DNA of 64,000 bases from the NCBI GenBank assembly GCA_963978895.1, contig OZ022242.1:20483629-20547628 (forward strand), written 5' to 3'. Each line of letters begins with the position of its first letter. The stretch's first letter is position 1. The notes beneath the pieces were generated by a model. That model saw only the letters and a list, made by a program, of their open reading frames with translations, searched no databases and was not told where the DNA came from. The DNA is from Erpobdella octoculata (taxonomy: Eukaryota; Annelida; Clitellata; Hirudinida; Erpobdellidae). Made by a program: the position numbers and the translations under genes. This document shows, in pieces, positions 1 to 12,667 of the stretch.

Positions 1-1549
1 GATACAATACAGCCGCAGCACCGCAGCGGTAGTACGTCAACTTTGTGAGGCTTTCGTCAGCTCATGTAGAAGATTATAATATAATTTTTTAATCTGTTTA
101 TTTTTATCCTGCTTTTAAGCAGGGATCACTTCTCTACGATGAACTGAACCACTTTTTCCTCTATTATCATGGACCATCCTCAATAGCGGATTTAAGTTTT
201 ACTGCGCGAAAGAAGTTTTTAGGTTAAACTTTATGAAAGCCCATAAGACCTTTCCAACTTCACTGAATTAGGTATATAAACATTTTAATGTTAAGAAATT
301 TTTTGTTTGTAGTTATTTTACATTCTTCTTCCTGTAAAACTCTTCAGAAGCTCGATTGATCTTGAGCCACTCTAAAAATAACTTCAAGATTTCAAACTTC
401 TGATTTTGGATCATACTAAGATACTAACTAGAATTTTTAGATTTAAAAATATGCTATCATAATTATAATTTTGATATTCAGAAATATTGATCTAGCAATT
501 CATCTGTAGGAACTTTTAAAAAAAATTAACTGTGGTTCAGTTGGCAGGGTCTGAATTTGCAATTTGTTGTCATACTCATGTATATTATTATTTTCTCATG
601 TATAGGTTTGAATCTGGTAAGAACTTTGATTGAAGAAAAAATACGGATATTAGATTATTGCAAAATGTTGGATTTTCTATTGCTTCAAAAGCTCAAATAA
701 CTGATTTTTATGTATCTAAAGCTTCAGTAGCGAAAGGTTTTTGGTTCTAGCTCGGTTATGATCAGGAGATGTTATATTTTTTTTTATTCAAAATTTATGC
801 TATTTATTAAGTATAAAAATATCTTAACGTAATAAAGTTACATTAATTAACAAGTTAAATGAGTTAAAAACTTGCATGTTTTGTTATTAAAATTTTTAAC
901 TACTTGAATTATAGTTTATATTAAAATTAATGAGAAATGGGAAACAATTCTTCAAAACTTTTCACAAAATCCTTTCAGAGAACAAAAGCTTTTAAGATCG
1001 TTAAGAATTTTTAGCTAAAAATTACTTTGTAAATTTTGTATGGATAAAGTAGGTGGATAAAACGAATAGGTGATGGGAACTAATGGTTAGAAATGGAAAA
1101 ATATGTGGTTTCATTCTAAGGTGGAAGTAATTTGCAGATTGGGAAAATAATGAAAATCTTTGATGGAATTTCTTTTTAGCATTAAAATTGAATTATATTG
1201 ATCAAAGTTTTGTTTTCAGGAAAAATACAATGTTGAGGAATGAAAGTTGTAAAAGAGTTCAAATCTAAAAAACGTGCTGTCCTGAGATTTAGAATCTAGT
1301 TTAAAGAAAACTCTGGAAAGCGTTTTTTCAGATTTAACGTGGATGCGAGGGGAGGTAAATCATCTCTGTGATAAATGCGCTACTGGTCACACCCTCATGT
1401 TTCCGGTAGATTTGAAATAAATTTTGTTTTCTTCTATACATATTGAAAAAGAAACTTATAGCTTAAAACTTGATTACACATTTATTCCATAGAATGGCAA
1501 TTGATTCTAAAGTTTCTCCAGTGCAGTGCTCATTCTTCATATACGATTT
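1..1549. other. AT-rich stretch, no gene recognised
   Basis: No long reading frame, splice-bounded exon or recognised repeat could be supported here. The DNA is AT-rich with short poly-T and poly-A runs. It is probably old intergenic or transposon-derived sequence. Confidence 0.4.
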
Positions 1550-1704
1550 ATTACAAACTTTTTACAAACTTTTATTTAGGTTACAATCTCTGTTTGTGTG
1601 TGTGTGGCTTTCTCTGTACGCAAATCTTGGAAGTAAAGTTTAAGCAGCTTTTTAACTAGCTAGGAAGCTCAAACTTTCAGCAAAGCTTTATATTGGATGA
1701 CAAT
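1550..1704 (-). repeat. Dispersed repeat family D, copy 1 (split by a LINE)
   Basis: Read on the minus strand, this matches the copy at 7745-7935. Shared blocks are a 'gcatagctttatattggatg'-type end, an 'acttgcaagatttgcgtaca'-type middle, and an 'acagagattgtaa' then 'aataaaagtttgtaa' tail after a CA/TG microsatellite. The copy stops at a LINE junction, and its far end resumes at about 3495. The family is unnamed here and its class is unknown. The short length and T/A-rich tail fit a SINE or a non-autonomous DNA element. Confidence 0.6.
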
Positions 1705-3162
1705 CCGAACCTACTTTTGAAGAAATGCGCTTCCAGTCTAGCAACGCCTCTTTGTCATATTTTCCACACGTCTTTAAAATCTAAAATACTACCAAAAGAG
1801 TGGAAAGCAGCATTTATTCAACCCATCCATAAAAAAGGTCCCACCAGCAATCCTTCTAATTACCGACCCATTTCTCTTACTTGTACCTGTTGTCGCATTA
1901 TGGAGAAAATAATTAATAAAACCATGCAACACTATTTAATTGAACACAATCTCATCTCTCGACACCAACATGGATTTTTACAGTCAAGGTCAACCAATAC
2001 AAATCTACTTGAATGTGTATCTGACTGGTCATTGTCAATGGAGGAGCGCAGACGCACGGATATAATTTATTTTGATTTTCAAAAAGCCTTTGATTCCATT
2101 TCTCATATCAAATTAAAAAGAAAGTTGGAAGCTTATGGAATAGCTGGAGATCTATTGGCATGGATCACTGACTTTTTAAAGGATCGCCGCCAGATGGTTC
2201 AGATAGACCGTAGCCTGTCTGAGCCAAGAGCTGTTACAAGCGGGGTTCCGCAAGGCAGTGTTCTCGGTCCAACTCTGTTCCTGATCTATATTAACGATGT
2301 TACAGATAGTGTGGAGTTGGGATCGATCTCAGTCAAACTATTTGCCGATGACATCAAACTGTATGCACCTGTCCAGCCTAATGCCAACAACTTACAGAAG
2401 GCAATTGATCACTTGCTGGTATGGAGCAAAGACTGGCAGTTGAACTTGGCACTGGAAAAATGTCTTGTTCTCTCTATTTTTGGTCCCGCAGGTGCAAAAC
2501 TTAAATCTCCCATCTACACCATTGACTCTTACCAACTAAAGAACGTTGATCATATCAGAGACCTAGGAGTAATTGTGGATGCTAGCCTGAATTTCAAATA
2601 TCACGTGGCAAATATCGTTCATGTTGCGTCTGTGAGATCGCGTCTCATCATTAAATCATTTACATCTAAAGATCCAGATTTGCTTAAGCAAGCTTTTTGC
2701 ACATATGTTCGACCTCTTCTGGAGTATTGCTCGCAGGTGTGGAATCCTCATCACCGATATCTTATTGACGATATCGAAAGAATTCAAAAAAGATTTACCA
2801 AGGCGATCCCGGCTCTCAAGAACCTTCCGTATGCGGTGAGACTCAAAACTCTCAATCTCCCATCACTTGAACACCGAAGACTCATCAGTGATCTTTGTTT
2901 GTGCTACAGTTTTTTGAACGGTTTTATTGATTCCGACTTAAAACATAGTTTTCAGTTCTCCATGTACCATTCCACTAGGGGTCACCAGTTCAAGCTAAAA
3001 TCTGTCTTTAATAGAGTTGATGTTACCAAATTTTTCTATACTAATCGTATTATTAATATATGGAACCAATTGCCTAGCGATATTGTCAGTTCAACCACTC
3101 TCAGTAGGTTTAAATGTCTCGTAGCGGAAGCCAACCTATCAAACTTTCTCACATATAAATAG
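1693..3162 (+). CDS. Reverse transcriptase of truncated LINE (partial)
   Basis: The frame (489 codons) encodes the RT of a non-LTR retrotransposon, which copies element RNA at nicked chromosomal DNA. Visible blocks are SNYRPISL (about residues 55-62), the first catalytic block IIYFDFQKAFDSIS (124-137), SGVPQGSVLGPTLFLIYIND (183-202), and the catalytic FADD box (217-220). The downstream thumb-like region contains EYCSQVWNPH and LPSLEHRRL, typical of CR1/Jockey-group RTs. There is no ATG at the left end: the frame opens with TTG, and its first four codons come from the flanking repeat. This is the open remainder of a longer ORF, not a complete gene. It has no frameshift or stop until TAG. It lacks the endonuclease domain and so could not move by itself. 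Confidence 0.88.
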   Translation: MDDNPNLLLKKCASSLATPLCHIFHTSLKSKILPKEWKAAFIQPIHKKGPTSNPSNYRPISLTCTCCRIMEKIINKTMQHYLIEHNLISRHQHGFLQSRSTNTNLLECVSDWSLSMEERRRTDIIYFDFQKAFDSISHIKLKRKLEAYGIAGDLLAWITDFLKDRRQMVQIDRSLSEPRAVTSGVPQGSVLGPTLFLIYINDVTDSVELGSISVKLFADDIKLYAPVQPNANNLQKAIDHLLVWSKDWQLNLALEKCLVLSIFGPAGAKLKSPIYTIDSYQLKNVDHIRDLGVIVDASLNFKYHVANIVHVASVRSRLIIKSFTSKDPDLLKQAFCTYVRPLLEYCSQVWNPHHRYLIDDIERIQKRFTKAIPALKNLPYAVRLKTLNLPSLEHRRLISDLCLCYSFLNGFIDSDLKHSFQFSMYHSTRGHQFKLKSVFNRVDVTKFFYTNRIINIWNQLPSDIVSSTTLSRFKCLVAEANLSNFLTYK

Positions 3163-3494
3163 ATATCTGATTGCTCTATTATTACTCCTTCTGTGACATC
3201 CTCATTTAAAAACTAGTATCTATCTGGTACCTAGATCTAAATACAAATATTTATCTGATTACCTTGTTGTTACTAATCCATCTATTATGTATTAGTTAAT
3301 ATTCATATATAGTAATATAGTTTATATTTTGAACACAATTTTTCTGTTTTACTTTTGCCTGGCTCGTCGCCTCACATCAGACGGTTTATTTTGTTCTGTT
3401 TTTCTTTAGTTTTTATTGTGTTTTGTCCGAACAGTGTTAGTGGCCCTTTGGGTCCCTCTGTTCGTGTACCAATAAATAAATAAATAAATAAATA
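1705..3494 (+). mobile_element. 5'-truncated CR1/Jockey-group non-LTR retrotransposon
   Basis: This LINE insertion carries most of a reverse transcriptase frame, a short 3' UTR, and a 3' tail of AAAT repeats (about 3471-3494), as in CR1/L2/Jockey-group elements. The 5' part of RT, the endonuclease and any first ORF are missing, the usual 5' truncation of target-primed integration. Both flanks belong to dispersed repeat family D, and the 7.7-kb copy of that family preserves the uninterrupted site. The insertion point is therefore readable to within a few bases. The RT frame is undamaged, which suggests a fairly young insertion. Confidence 0.85.
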
Positions 3495-3515
3495 TGATTC
3501 AATTAAAAAAAAAGT

Positions 3516-5260
3516 TTGCGTTAAAAAACTCGTTTTTTCTTTACTTGTTTATTTAACTTCACTTATAAATGTGTGTGTGCCATATCCTGTAATTTAGATT
3601 TAAACCATCTTTTACAACAACAAAAAATCTGAAATTTGGCACAGAGACGTATTTCAAATAACAACATAATAAAAACAATTTTTAAATAAAATAAAAACAT
3701 AATAATCAAACACATCTTCAGGGATTTTTTCCATATTTTATTTAGGCTTTTAAATATTCATTGTTACAAAGACCACAAAACTAAAAAATAACTTAAAAAT
3801 TTGATAAAATTAAAACAAGCTTTTATTAAAAAAAGCAATAAACCAAAAAACTTAACTTTTTTACAATGATTCGCCACAATATGTACATACGCTTGGATCA
3901 CTTTCTTTTAATTTCTCTATACTAGGGTTTATTTTGTGATAACATTAAATACGAATGCTCACAATACTAAATTGTAACCAATGAAAACATTGCTCTATAA
4001 AGCTTTTAGTTTTAGTGGCATGCGCATAATGCATATACTGTCATTCATAGACTACAAATGCAGTGGTGGTTTCATTATAGGAGTTTTTTTATTATAATAA
4101 TTTTTTTAAATTATGTTTTTAATTTAATCATTGTTTTTAAATATTTAAACGAAACATTTTTGATCACAGAATTCGAAGAAACGATTCCATCTCGTTCCTG
4201 CTTCAATATTGTCTACTTCGGTCAGGATGTTGATCGAACGGAGACCACCCACGCAATAAATCGTTAGTCTTCTTCAGTGTAGGAAAATTTCTTTGAGTTT
4301 GTGATAATCTGCTTTGGTTTGTGACAATATGTTTGAGTTAGTCAAAATCTGCAAGAAAATAATTGAATTTGTTATTTTTTCGAAAGTTTCCCAGTATAAA
4401 AAATTGGATTGCGAAGAAAATCGAGTTTAAATATGCTTTTAAAAATGCCTATAGCTGAAAAATAATAACTTTAGTTATTTTTAATTAACTTTACATGAAA
4501 ATTAAGTTTGTTTATTATACTTTATTGGTTTGGCAAACCAGGCAGATTTTTTCACGCAAATTTCACAAGTTCAATTCATATAATATTAGTAGTGTAAGTA
4601 TTCATTGCGGATTGAACCTATTTATTCTCTTTGCTCAATTAATCACCGGATTCCCGAAATACCTGCTCTTTTTTACTACGAATGAACTTCAATGCTTCCA
4701 ATGGAGCCGCAGATATTAATTTTGTGTTCTTTCTCGAAGTGATAACATCAGAAATAGGTTGAAGCATTTTCGGTGCATTATTCCTGGCATTTCCTGATAT
4801 TTGAAAACAATTAAATTAAAATACATTTTATTAAAATACATTTTGAAAATTTCCACTTGGTGTAAAGTTTCACTGGTGGAAACATTCGACGAAAATTTCC
4901 GCAAACTTAGTTATTTTTATTAAATTAAACTTTAAATTTTTTAAAGTTGGTTAATTTTATTATGATCTCCCGAGCTTCTAAACGTCAGCGGACATCCCGA
5001 CAAGTGAAAGTTAATAAAAACATGTAAAAAGTAGACAACAGAAAGAACAAAACAAGTGTTCTGTGATGTGTTTATTTTATATAATAAAATATTTTCACAA
5101 AAAATAGTCAAACGATTTTCCAAAACTATCTTAAAATAACGTTTAAACGAATTAGAAATCAACTCAATGTAGCACTCGTATCGCAAACAGTAAAAGCTAA
5201 AAACTGAAAACAAAAGTTCAGCTTTATATATTTGTCCATTTTCCCTGTGCATCACAGGCT
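3516..5260. other. No gene recognised
   Basis: This is AT-rich sequence with several short open frames in both directions. None has a recognisable motif, matching splice boundaries or a repeat partner in the window. I see no supported gene. Confidence 0.4.
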
Positions 5261-5264
5261 ACAA

Positions 5265-5425
5265 CTCTGCCTTCCTTTTGCAAGCCAGTCCCAAGCCTGG
5301 AGAAAAGAAGAGGGAAAAGTTAAAAGGATCAAATTATGATCCACGACAGAAAGTACTTAGGTACTTCTAACATACAGCCATACAGTTTTAAAACACCTGG
5401 TGTAAAGGACTATAAACTATTAAAA
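5265..5425 (+). repeat. Dispersed repeat family F, copy 1
   Basis: This matches, in inverted orientation, the segment at about 12668-12845. Shared blocks include 'atcaaattatgatcc', 'gtacttag', 'acacctggtgtaaa' and the pair 'ttttgcaa...ccagtccca'. Two diverged copies 7 kb apart in opposite orientation indicate a mobile element. Neither copy has coding capacity. Confidence 0.6.
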
Positions 5426-5843
5426 AAAACACAAGCTAGGATGCACAACTCAAAGCTAAAGCTAGAACTGATATCTTCATGGAGAAGCTAAAATACCCAT
5501 CTCCAAGCGAAAGCTAGAACGTGTGATCGACAGTCCAAATAGTTCACATTTAGTCCGAGTTAGCTATCTCCAGGGAGATGCTTGAGATACGTATTGAAAT
5601 GATTCGTGCACGCACCATAGTGTTTAGAGAAACTTGAATGAAGTAAAAAGTAGAGCATTGGGGAGATGCATCCCCGAAGATAATGATGATGATGATATCA
5701 ATATGACAATGGAAGGAGTCACAGTTGCTACAATTAATTATAAATGTTTTAATTGTAAATTTTTTTTCTATTTTTGTCTAAAATTTTTTTTAATTAATCA
5801 ATCCAGGGGGAATGTGCCCCCTGCAGGCGCCCATGCATACATA

Positions 5844-5991
<148 letters not shown>

Positions 5992-5993
5992 AA

Positions 5994-6370
5994 TTCCATA
6001 TTGATTTAAAAATAGCTTAAATTTTCAGTTCTTACAATCGAGTTGAAATTTTGTGGGTTTATTTTTTCCTGCGAAATTCACATTCTAATAAATTGTCAGA
6101 CTGATTGGACAACATTTGAGTTAATTATAGAATAAAATTAATAAAAACTTTTAAAAAAATAAAGTTTTATGTAGAAAAACAAACCATTAGTTTTTGTTTT
6201 TTAAAGAAATAATTGAATTTTAATTTTAAAAATTTATAATAAAATATTTGTTTATTTCATATATATATATATATATATATGAAAATAGCTTATATTTTCA
6301 ATCCTCACTTTCGAGTTGAGATTTGATAGTTTATTTGTTGCTGCAGATTTTACATTCCATTAAGTGAATT
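5994..6370 (+). repeat. Degenerate repeat family E, two adjacent partial copies
   Basis: Two related blocks (about 5994-6115 and 6285-6370) contain 'caatcgagttgaaatttt' or variants, then an 'acattc' block and 'cagactgattggac'. Similar blocks occur at 7270-7650, 42520-42740 and 50690-51020. They share a 'tccatattgatt' leader and an 'ggatttataataaaaact' block. This is an old, highly diverged, AT-rich non-coding family. Confidence 0.5.
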
Positions 6371-6509
6371 ATAAATTAAAAGCAATTAAATCTTTAAAAA
6401 AAATTGAAATTAAAAATTTTATTTAGAAGACCAAACTATTACTTTTTGGCTTCTTTAAGAAAAACGATATTTAAATTAAAATTTTAAAAATTTTAAATAA
6501 AATATTTTT

Positions 6510-7095
6510 TATTCCAGTATTGGGTAATACTTCAAACACATTATATTTGTCATATGTATTTGAAATATTTTTAAATATTTTGTATTTTCATTTGAAATAC
6601 TTTTAAAAAACTTATTTAGTATTTTTACTTATATAATTTTGAAAAGTTATTTGAATATTTTGAACAAAAATAAAATACAAAATACATTATCGACATTTCA
6701 GAAAATATAAAGATCGGAAACTTTAAATTAATAAATAAGTGTTATGATAATGTTTATATCATGGTTTTATACCATAATCGATGTTTGCTTAATGTACTTC
6801 TTTTTGTTTCGATAGCTTAGCGCGATGTTGGATTGTAGAGTTTTATTTTTATTAAAGTTTTATTAATACTAAGATAGCAGATAATTCAGTGAGTGGTGGT
6901 CGAAAGCCGGACATATAAGATGGCGAATTCTTTAAAATTTTTAGCCGAGATGGAGATAAAGTTGTGGCCAAGTGCAAGAAATGCGCTTCGAAAAAAACAT
7001 ATTCAGGATTAATATCTGCAACAGTAGTTTGTAGTTTGACTGATGAAACTTTTGAACAATTACTAATTTTAAAAGCAAATTCTCATTTTAATAGC
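6510..7095 (+). pseudogene. hAT transposon relic with BED zinc finger
   Basis: The left part ('cagtattgggtaatacttca' and then several ATTTGAAATAC-like blocks) resembles the termini of hAT elements. At about 6940-7030 a frame reads FSRDGDKVVAKCKKCASKKT, which has the CxxC half of a BED finger, the DNA-binding module at the N-terminus of hAT transposases. The frame breaks soon afterwards and no catalytic or dimerisation region follows. I call it a dead hAT fragment. The BED match rests on spacing and wording of the motif only. Confidence 0.55.
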
Positions 7096-7269
7096 TGAAT
7101 CTGTTTATTTTATTACTATAAAAGATTTACCCTGTTGACTTATAGAATTAAATCATTTAAATCTTTGAAAAATTTAAAAAAATTACAATTTTTGTGTAAA
7201 GAAACGAATTTAAAATTTTAATTTATTTAAAGAAAACGACAATTAATTTTCAAATTTGAAACTTTTTGA

Positions 7270-7650
7270 TAAAAAATGTGTTTATTCCATATTGATTCGA
7301 AAGTTTTTTTAAATTTTCATATTTTATAAACATCATATCATCACGAAATATTATGCAAAACAATTTTAGTCGCCGAATTAAAAAATTATAAAGGATTTTT
7401 AAAAAACGAAGTTTTTTACGGTTTTTATCGGTTTTCGAAAGAAAGGAATAAAATTATTTCTGAACCCGAATAAAACCGAACGTTAAGAAATCTGTTTCGG
7501 TAATGTCGGGTTTTTCGGAACTTAAAAAAAAATAAATTGATGACGGACTTTTTTAAGTAAAAATTAACAAACTTTTCGTCATACAATCAAGTTGAAACTT
7601 AGAATGGAAAAACTTGTTACTCGTGTCAGTGCATTCTAGTGAAATTTAAG
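7270..7650 (+). repeat. Degenerate repeat family E, further copy
   Basis: This copy has the family E blocks 'tccatattgattcgaaagtt', 'gtcgccgaatta...ggattt' and 'caatcaagttgaaactt'. The closest partner is about 50870-51020, which keeps the same order. An embedded segment rich in ccgaa (7420-7520) also resembles 11330-11500. Confidence 0.5.
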
Positions 7651-7744
7651 AAAATCTAAACAAGTGAAGGAAAAACGAGTTTTTAAATACACACTTTTAT
7701 TTCAAATACACTCGATTTAAAAATACGAAAGATATTCAAATTAA

Positions 7745-7935
7745 GTTTTTTTTGTTTTTCTTTGTTTAATTGAATCATGTATTGTCATCCAATATAAAGC
7801 TATGCTAAAAGTTTCAGCTTTTTAGCTAGTCAAAAAGCTCGTTAAATTTTACTTGCAAGATTTGCGTACAGAGATTTGCACACACACACACACACACTCA
7901 CAAACAGAGATTGTAAGTTGAATAAAAGTTTGTAA
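7745..7935 (+). repeat. Dispersed repeat family D, copy 2 (uninterrupted)
   Basis: This is the most complete copy of family D. It reads from 'attgaatcatgtattgtcat' through 'ccaatataaagc' and 'acttgcaagatttgcgtaca', a CA microsatellite and 'acagagattgtaa', to 'ataaaagtttgtaaaaag'. It keeps the exact site that is split by the LINE in copy 1. A third copy lies at 44232-44335. Confidence 0.65.
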
Positions 7936-8299
7936 AAAGTATTTAAATTTTATTTTTTAAATTTACCAAATTGTTTTATCTATACTATAAAAAACAATAA
8001 ACTTTGGTTTTAAATAAAATATTTAAAAAAAAAACTTTTAAAAATACCGTTTTTGTGAAATAAAAAAAAATAATTTTTCTCTGGGCTGTGTGAGATATGT
8101 CTTGATGAAGGCATAAGTTAATTGTGGACATTCGTATAACAAACAAGCCATAAGTTTTCAACACTTAAAACGTGGGGCGCCTTTTATTCAAACTAACCAT
8201 CTGCTATTTTTAAACTAGCTTTAAGAATGCTTTTTTGAATAAAAATGGCGCCCCGCGTTTTAAGTTTTTAAGTATAAATATAAAATATAATAAATAAAT

Positions 8300-8372
8300 A
8301 TAATATTATATATATATATATAATATAATATATTATATATATATAATATATTATATATATATATATAATATA

Positions 8373-8426
<54 letters not shown>
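8300..8426. repeat. (TA)n array, slightly interrupted
   Basis: TA dinucleotides broken by occasional extra A or T. It directly precedes a family A Helitron 5' end. Confidence 0.95.
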
Positions 8427-8428
<2 letters not shown>

Positions 8429-8614
8429 CTCGTCTCATGGTGTTTGAAATTGAACTCCTCCGAAACGGCTGAACCAATTTTTATGAAATTTTTTGTGTAC
8501 ATTTGGTAGGTCTGAGGATAGGTCCATGGCTTTTACAATATTTTTTTTTAAATTGTTTAAAAAACTTATTTTGGAAAAACAAAGGACAAACAGAGAGACA
8601 AACAAACAAAAAAT

Positions 8615-8674
<60 letters not shown>
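8615..8674. repeat. (CA)n then (TA)n microsatellite
   Basis: About 20 bp of CA repeats run into about 38 bp of TA repeats. The array ends directly at the ACTAG terminus of an inverted family B Helitron. Confidence 0.95.
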
Positions 8675-8676
<2 letters not shown>

Positions 8677-8945
8677 TAGCGGGGTTACCCGGCGTTGCTC
8701 GGGGTTTTCAGAGGTTTTTTTATCATTTTTCTCTCTTGCTCCCGTTTCCGTTCCCGCTCGCGCTCATTTTTTCTTTTCCACTCTTTCATAACTTATTTTA
8801 GCCCATAAAACGTAAAATAGATTTGCTAAAAGTTGCTTGAAGCCTTCAAACGTTGTTACGTAAACAAAATTTGAATTTTATTACGCAATTATCTTCGATG
8901 GTCGTACATAGGAACTTTTGGCCTGGAAAGTTAAGAAGGGGAAAA
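8675..8945 (-). mobile_element. Helitron family B, 3' end (inverted)
   Basis: On the minus strand this ends with 'cgccgggtaaccccgctagt', including a short GC stem before CTAGT. A purine-rich block of GGGAGC/GGGAACGG-type units and an 'ataaaacgtaaaatagattt' block lie inside. Related copies end at 9366, 24747, 51217 and 56189. Coding capacity is absent. Confidence 0.75.
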
Positions 8946-9086
8946 AGTAAATAAGGTTTGGACTCCTTCTCCGATCCTCCGGCTCAGGGGGCCAAAAAAC
9001 CTTCCGGGCCAAAAGTGCCTATACATGATCATTGCATAAGTTTTCGAGGCACTGTTTACAATTGCGTAACAGGCATTACTTGCTAA

Positions 9087-9112
9087 TGGACTTCTTAATA
9101 TTAAGAAGTCCA
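9087..9112. repeat. Perfect 26-bp palindrome
   Basis: The sequence TGGACTTCTTAAT is followed immediately by its reverse complement. It lies near the centre of the inverted pair of family B Helitron ends. It may mark the fusion point of two copies or a cruciform-prone site. Confidence 0.9.
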
Positions 9113-9169
9113 TGACTTGCTTCCCAGTCTTGCATAATGTGACCGATTGAGCGTTATTACAAATTATTA

Positions 9170-9515
<346 letters not shown>

Positions 9516-9697
9516 TTAACGATTTACATTTATACTGTTTCCTATAAAAAAAAGAGTATCTTTAACTGCCTGAGATTGAAAATGTTCATCTTTTTGCATT
9601 TTGAAGTCAAAACATGGCAGATTCTTTTCAGGTGAACTGCGGTACAATACTGAAGAAATGGCAGCGATTGTTACTCCCTATGTTTAACTAATGACTG

Positions 9698-10585
9698 ATG
9701 AACAATGATTTACGATCGCATTATACTGGCAGTTTTGGAAGGACAAGGTGGATTCTTTTTCTTTTGGATACACCAGGTGGAACTGGGAAAACATTTGTCA
9801 TTTCTCTAATTTTTGCCGAAATACGATCAAATAATGGCATAGCTTTGGCCGTTGCATCGTCTGGCATTGCAGCAACTTTATTGGATGGAGGCAGAACAGC
9901 TCATTCAGCACTTAACCAATGTGCAACATAAAAGAGCAATCATACATGGCCACAGTGCTGAATCATGATTGGCTGGCAGATAGAGTCATTTTGGCAGCAA
10001 AAAACGTGGATGTCAATGATTTAAATTACAAGATACAGCAGTTGTTGCCGGGCGAATTGGTATCATACAAATCGATTGATACAGTTTGCGATGCCAGAGA
10101 AGCCTTAAATTATCCAACAGAGTTTTTGAACTCATTGGATTTGCCAGGCATCTCACCGCATCATCTACTACTTAAAGTTGGATCTCCGGTTATTCTACTT
10201 CTGAATTTGAACCCACCGCGGCTATGCAATGGCACGCGATTAGTAATAAAAAATTGCTGAAAAACATTGTTGAAGCCAGCATTTTGAATGGCAAGTTCTG
10301 AGGCGAAAGTGTTTTGCTGCCACGGATCCCAATGATTTCCACAGAAGTGCATATTGAATTCAAATGAATTCAATTTCCAATTAGATTGGCATTCGCAATA
10401 ACAATTAATAAGTCGCAAGGCCAAACAATATCTGTTTGTGGCTTAGATTTTGGCATGCCTTGTTTTTCTAACGGACAATTATACGTGGCATGTTCTCGCG
10501 AGGGCAAACTATCCAGTTAGTTTGTGTTGGCTAAAGATGGACTGACAAAAAACATTGTACTCTTGATTGCTCCTCAAGATTAATT
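9698..10585 (+). pseudogene. Helitron Pif1-like helicase remnant
   Basis: Three disconnected pieces of a Pif1-family DNA helicase, the motor half of Helitron RepHel proteins, lie in order. About 9760-9915 encodes the Walker A segment DTPGGTGKTFVISLIFAEIR followed by ASSGIAATLLDGGRTAHSAL. After a large internal deletion, about 9955-10258 encodes WLADRVILAAKN, VNDLN and LKVGSPVILLLNL. About 10395-10560 encodes [20 protein letters not shown] and [13 protein letters not shown]. Stops and frame changes separate the pieces (for example at 10259 and after GKLSS), so no helicase can be made. I recall very similar motifs from arthropod and other invertebrate Helitrons. Confidence 0.85.
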
Positions 10586-10680
10586 TTTTAAATTGACATA
10601 ATTTGCTCATTAAACTTTTAATAAAAAATACTAAAATAATTTATAAGGCAAAACAACGTTTGCTGGGTTAGCTAGTAAAA

Positions 10681-11123
<443 letters not shown>

Positions 11124-11178
<55 letters not shown>
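11124..11178. repeat. (TA)n microsatellite
   Basis: Pure TA repeat beginning directly after a Helitron 3' end. Confidence 0.97.
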
Positions 11179-11181
<3 letters not shown>

Positions 11182-12195
11182 CATATTTAAAATATAATAT
11201 ATATAATATAAATTGTGGACAAACAGAAAGACAGACAGACAAGAAAGCAATTTAAAGAAACGTGGTAAAAAATGCAAATAAAATTGTTTTTTTTGGGTTC
11301 TGTAAATTACTATGCTTAGATGGAGCATTAACCGAAAAAACCAAATAATTTTCGGAAGTGTTGCGCTATTCCGAAAAATTTTCGAATAAACCCAAATTTT
11401 GGAAATCGGTTTTCGAGAGTTCAGAAAAAAATTTTCAAAACCGATTAAAACCAAACGTTCGGAAGAAAATTATTTCCGAAATCGTCGAAACCGAACGTCA
11501 AACTTTCATGCTTAGACTTCAGCGCGTTTTTGACTACTTAAAAAGTTTAGCTTTTTTTATTTTAGAAATTTATAAATGTTTAAGATTTAAAAATAGATTA
11601 GTAAGTTTTAAATTTTAAATTAGTAAGTCTTGTAAATTTTACAATAAAAAACCGTATTTTTTAAAAATAGTTCTTGTCGTTTGCGTACATTGCTGTTAAT
11701 CTTGGGCTATATGCAAAATACATCTCAAATATCTTTTTAAAGTCATTATCGGTTGTTTGTTTTATTTATGTCAGTTTTATAATTTAATGGACTAATATTC
11801 CCAATATTTTAAATTTAATATTATTTGCGTTAAACTGTGGCTGAGAGTATTAGAGGCAATTATTTGTTTTGAACCTAAGAAACAAATAACAACTACCTAT
11901 AAGAAAAATTAAAAAATCGCCTCCGGAATAACTTTTTGGCGCAAATCGAAAGCAAAAAACCCGAACTTTCTACCTAGTCTAGTTTTCGAGGACATTTTCC
12001 TCACCAGCCAACCAGTCAAAGTATTTTATTAAGCTGCCTTTTTAGAAACAAGTCTTCAAAAAAAGAAACATTATTCAATTTAAAAGTAAAAAAACGTTTA
12101 GCTCACTCGGGCGCAGGAGCATAACGGCGATGCCCACCATCACCGTGACGACAATAACGCTAATCACATCCGCAATCTGGTGCTTCCTTCAGGAA
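11179..12195. other. No gene; relic related to 7420-7520
   Basis: The segment 11330-11500 is rich in ccgaa and tttcgg blocks and resembles 7420-7520, so it is probably an old transposon piece. The rest is AT-rich with no supported feature. Confidence 0.4.
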
Positions 12196-12196
12196 G

Positions 12197-12271
<75 letters not shown>

Positions 12272-12335
12272 CGATGACGATGACGACGACGACGACGACG
12301 ATGATCATGATGAGGACGACGACGACGATGATGAT
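12197..12335. repeat. (GAT)n/(GAC)n trinucleotide array
   Basis: About 80 bp of pure GAT repeat passes into mixed GAC/GAT units. It is open in several frames and gives Met, Asp or His runs. I do not regard any of these as a gene. Confidence 0.95.
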
Positions 12336-12667
12336 GATGTTGATGATGGTGATAATGATATGATAATGATATGAGAATGCTACGTGATGATAGCATGAGG
12401 AAGATAGCATGATGCTGGTTGATAGAGTTGGAAAGTAAAATAATATCATAGTAATAACATGAATTAAAAATGACGGGAATAACAAGATTAAGTTGTATTG
12501 TATTTTTTATTCATAAATAAAACACAACAAACATGCATTTTTGTCAAACAAATCAGTTAGTTTTGATTCGTTAAATCAATTTGCAGAATTTTAAACAATG
12601 TGTGTATACATATTTATACAAGTAAATAAATAAAAGTATTCTCTTATTGCAAAGTTGACTAAAAAAA

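Noticed and set aside
7861..7915. Possible miRNA-like hairpin in family D
   Set aside because: The segment is a CA microsatellite within a dispersed repeat and shows no stable symmetrical stem by eye.
12130..12485. Poly-Met, poly-Asp and poly-His frames through the GAT array
   Set aside because: A pure trinucleotide repeat is open in all frames; there is no conserved sequence on either side.
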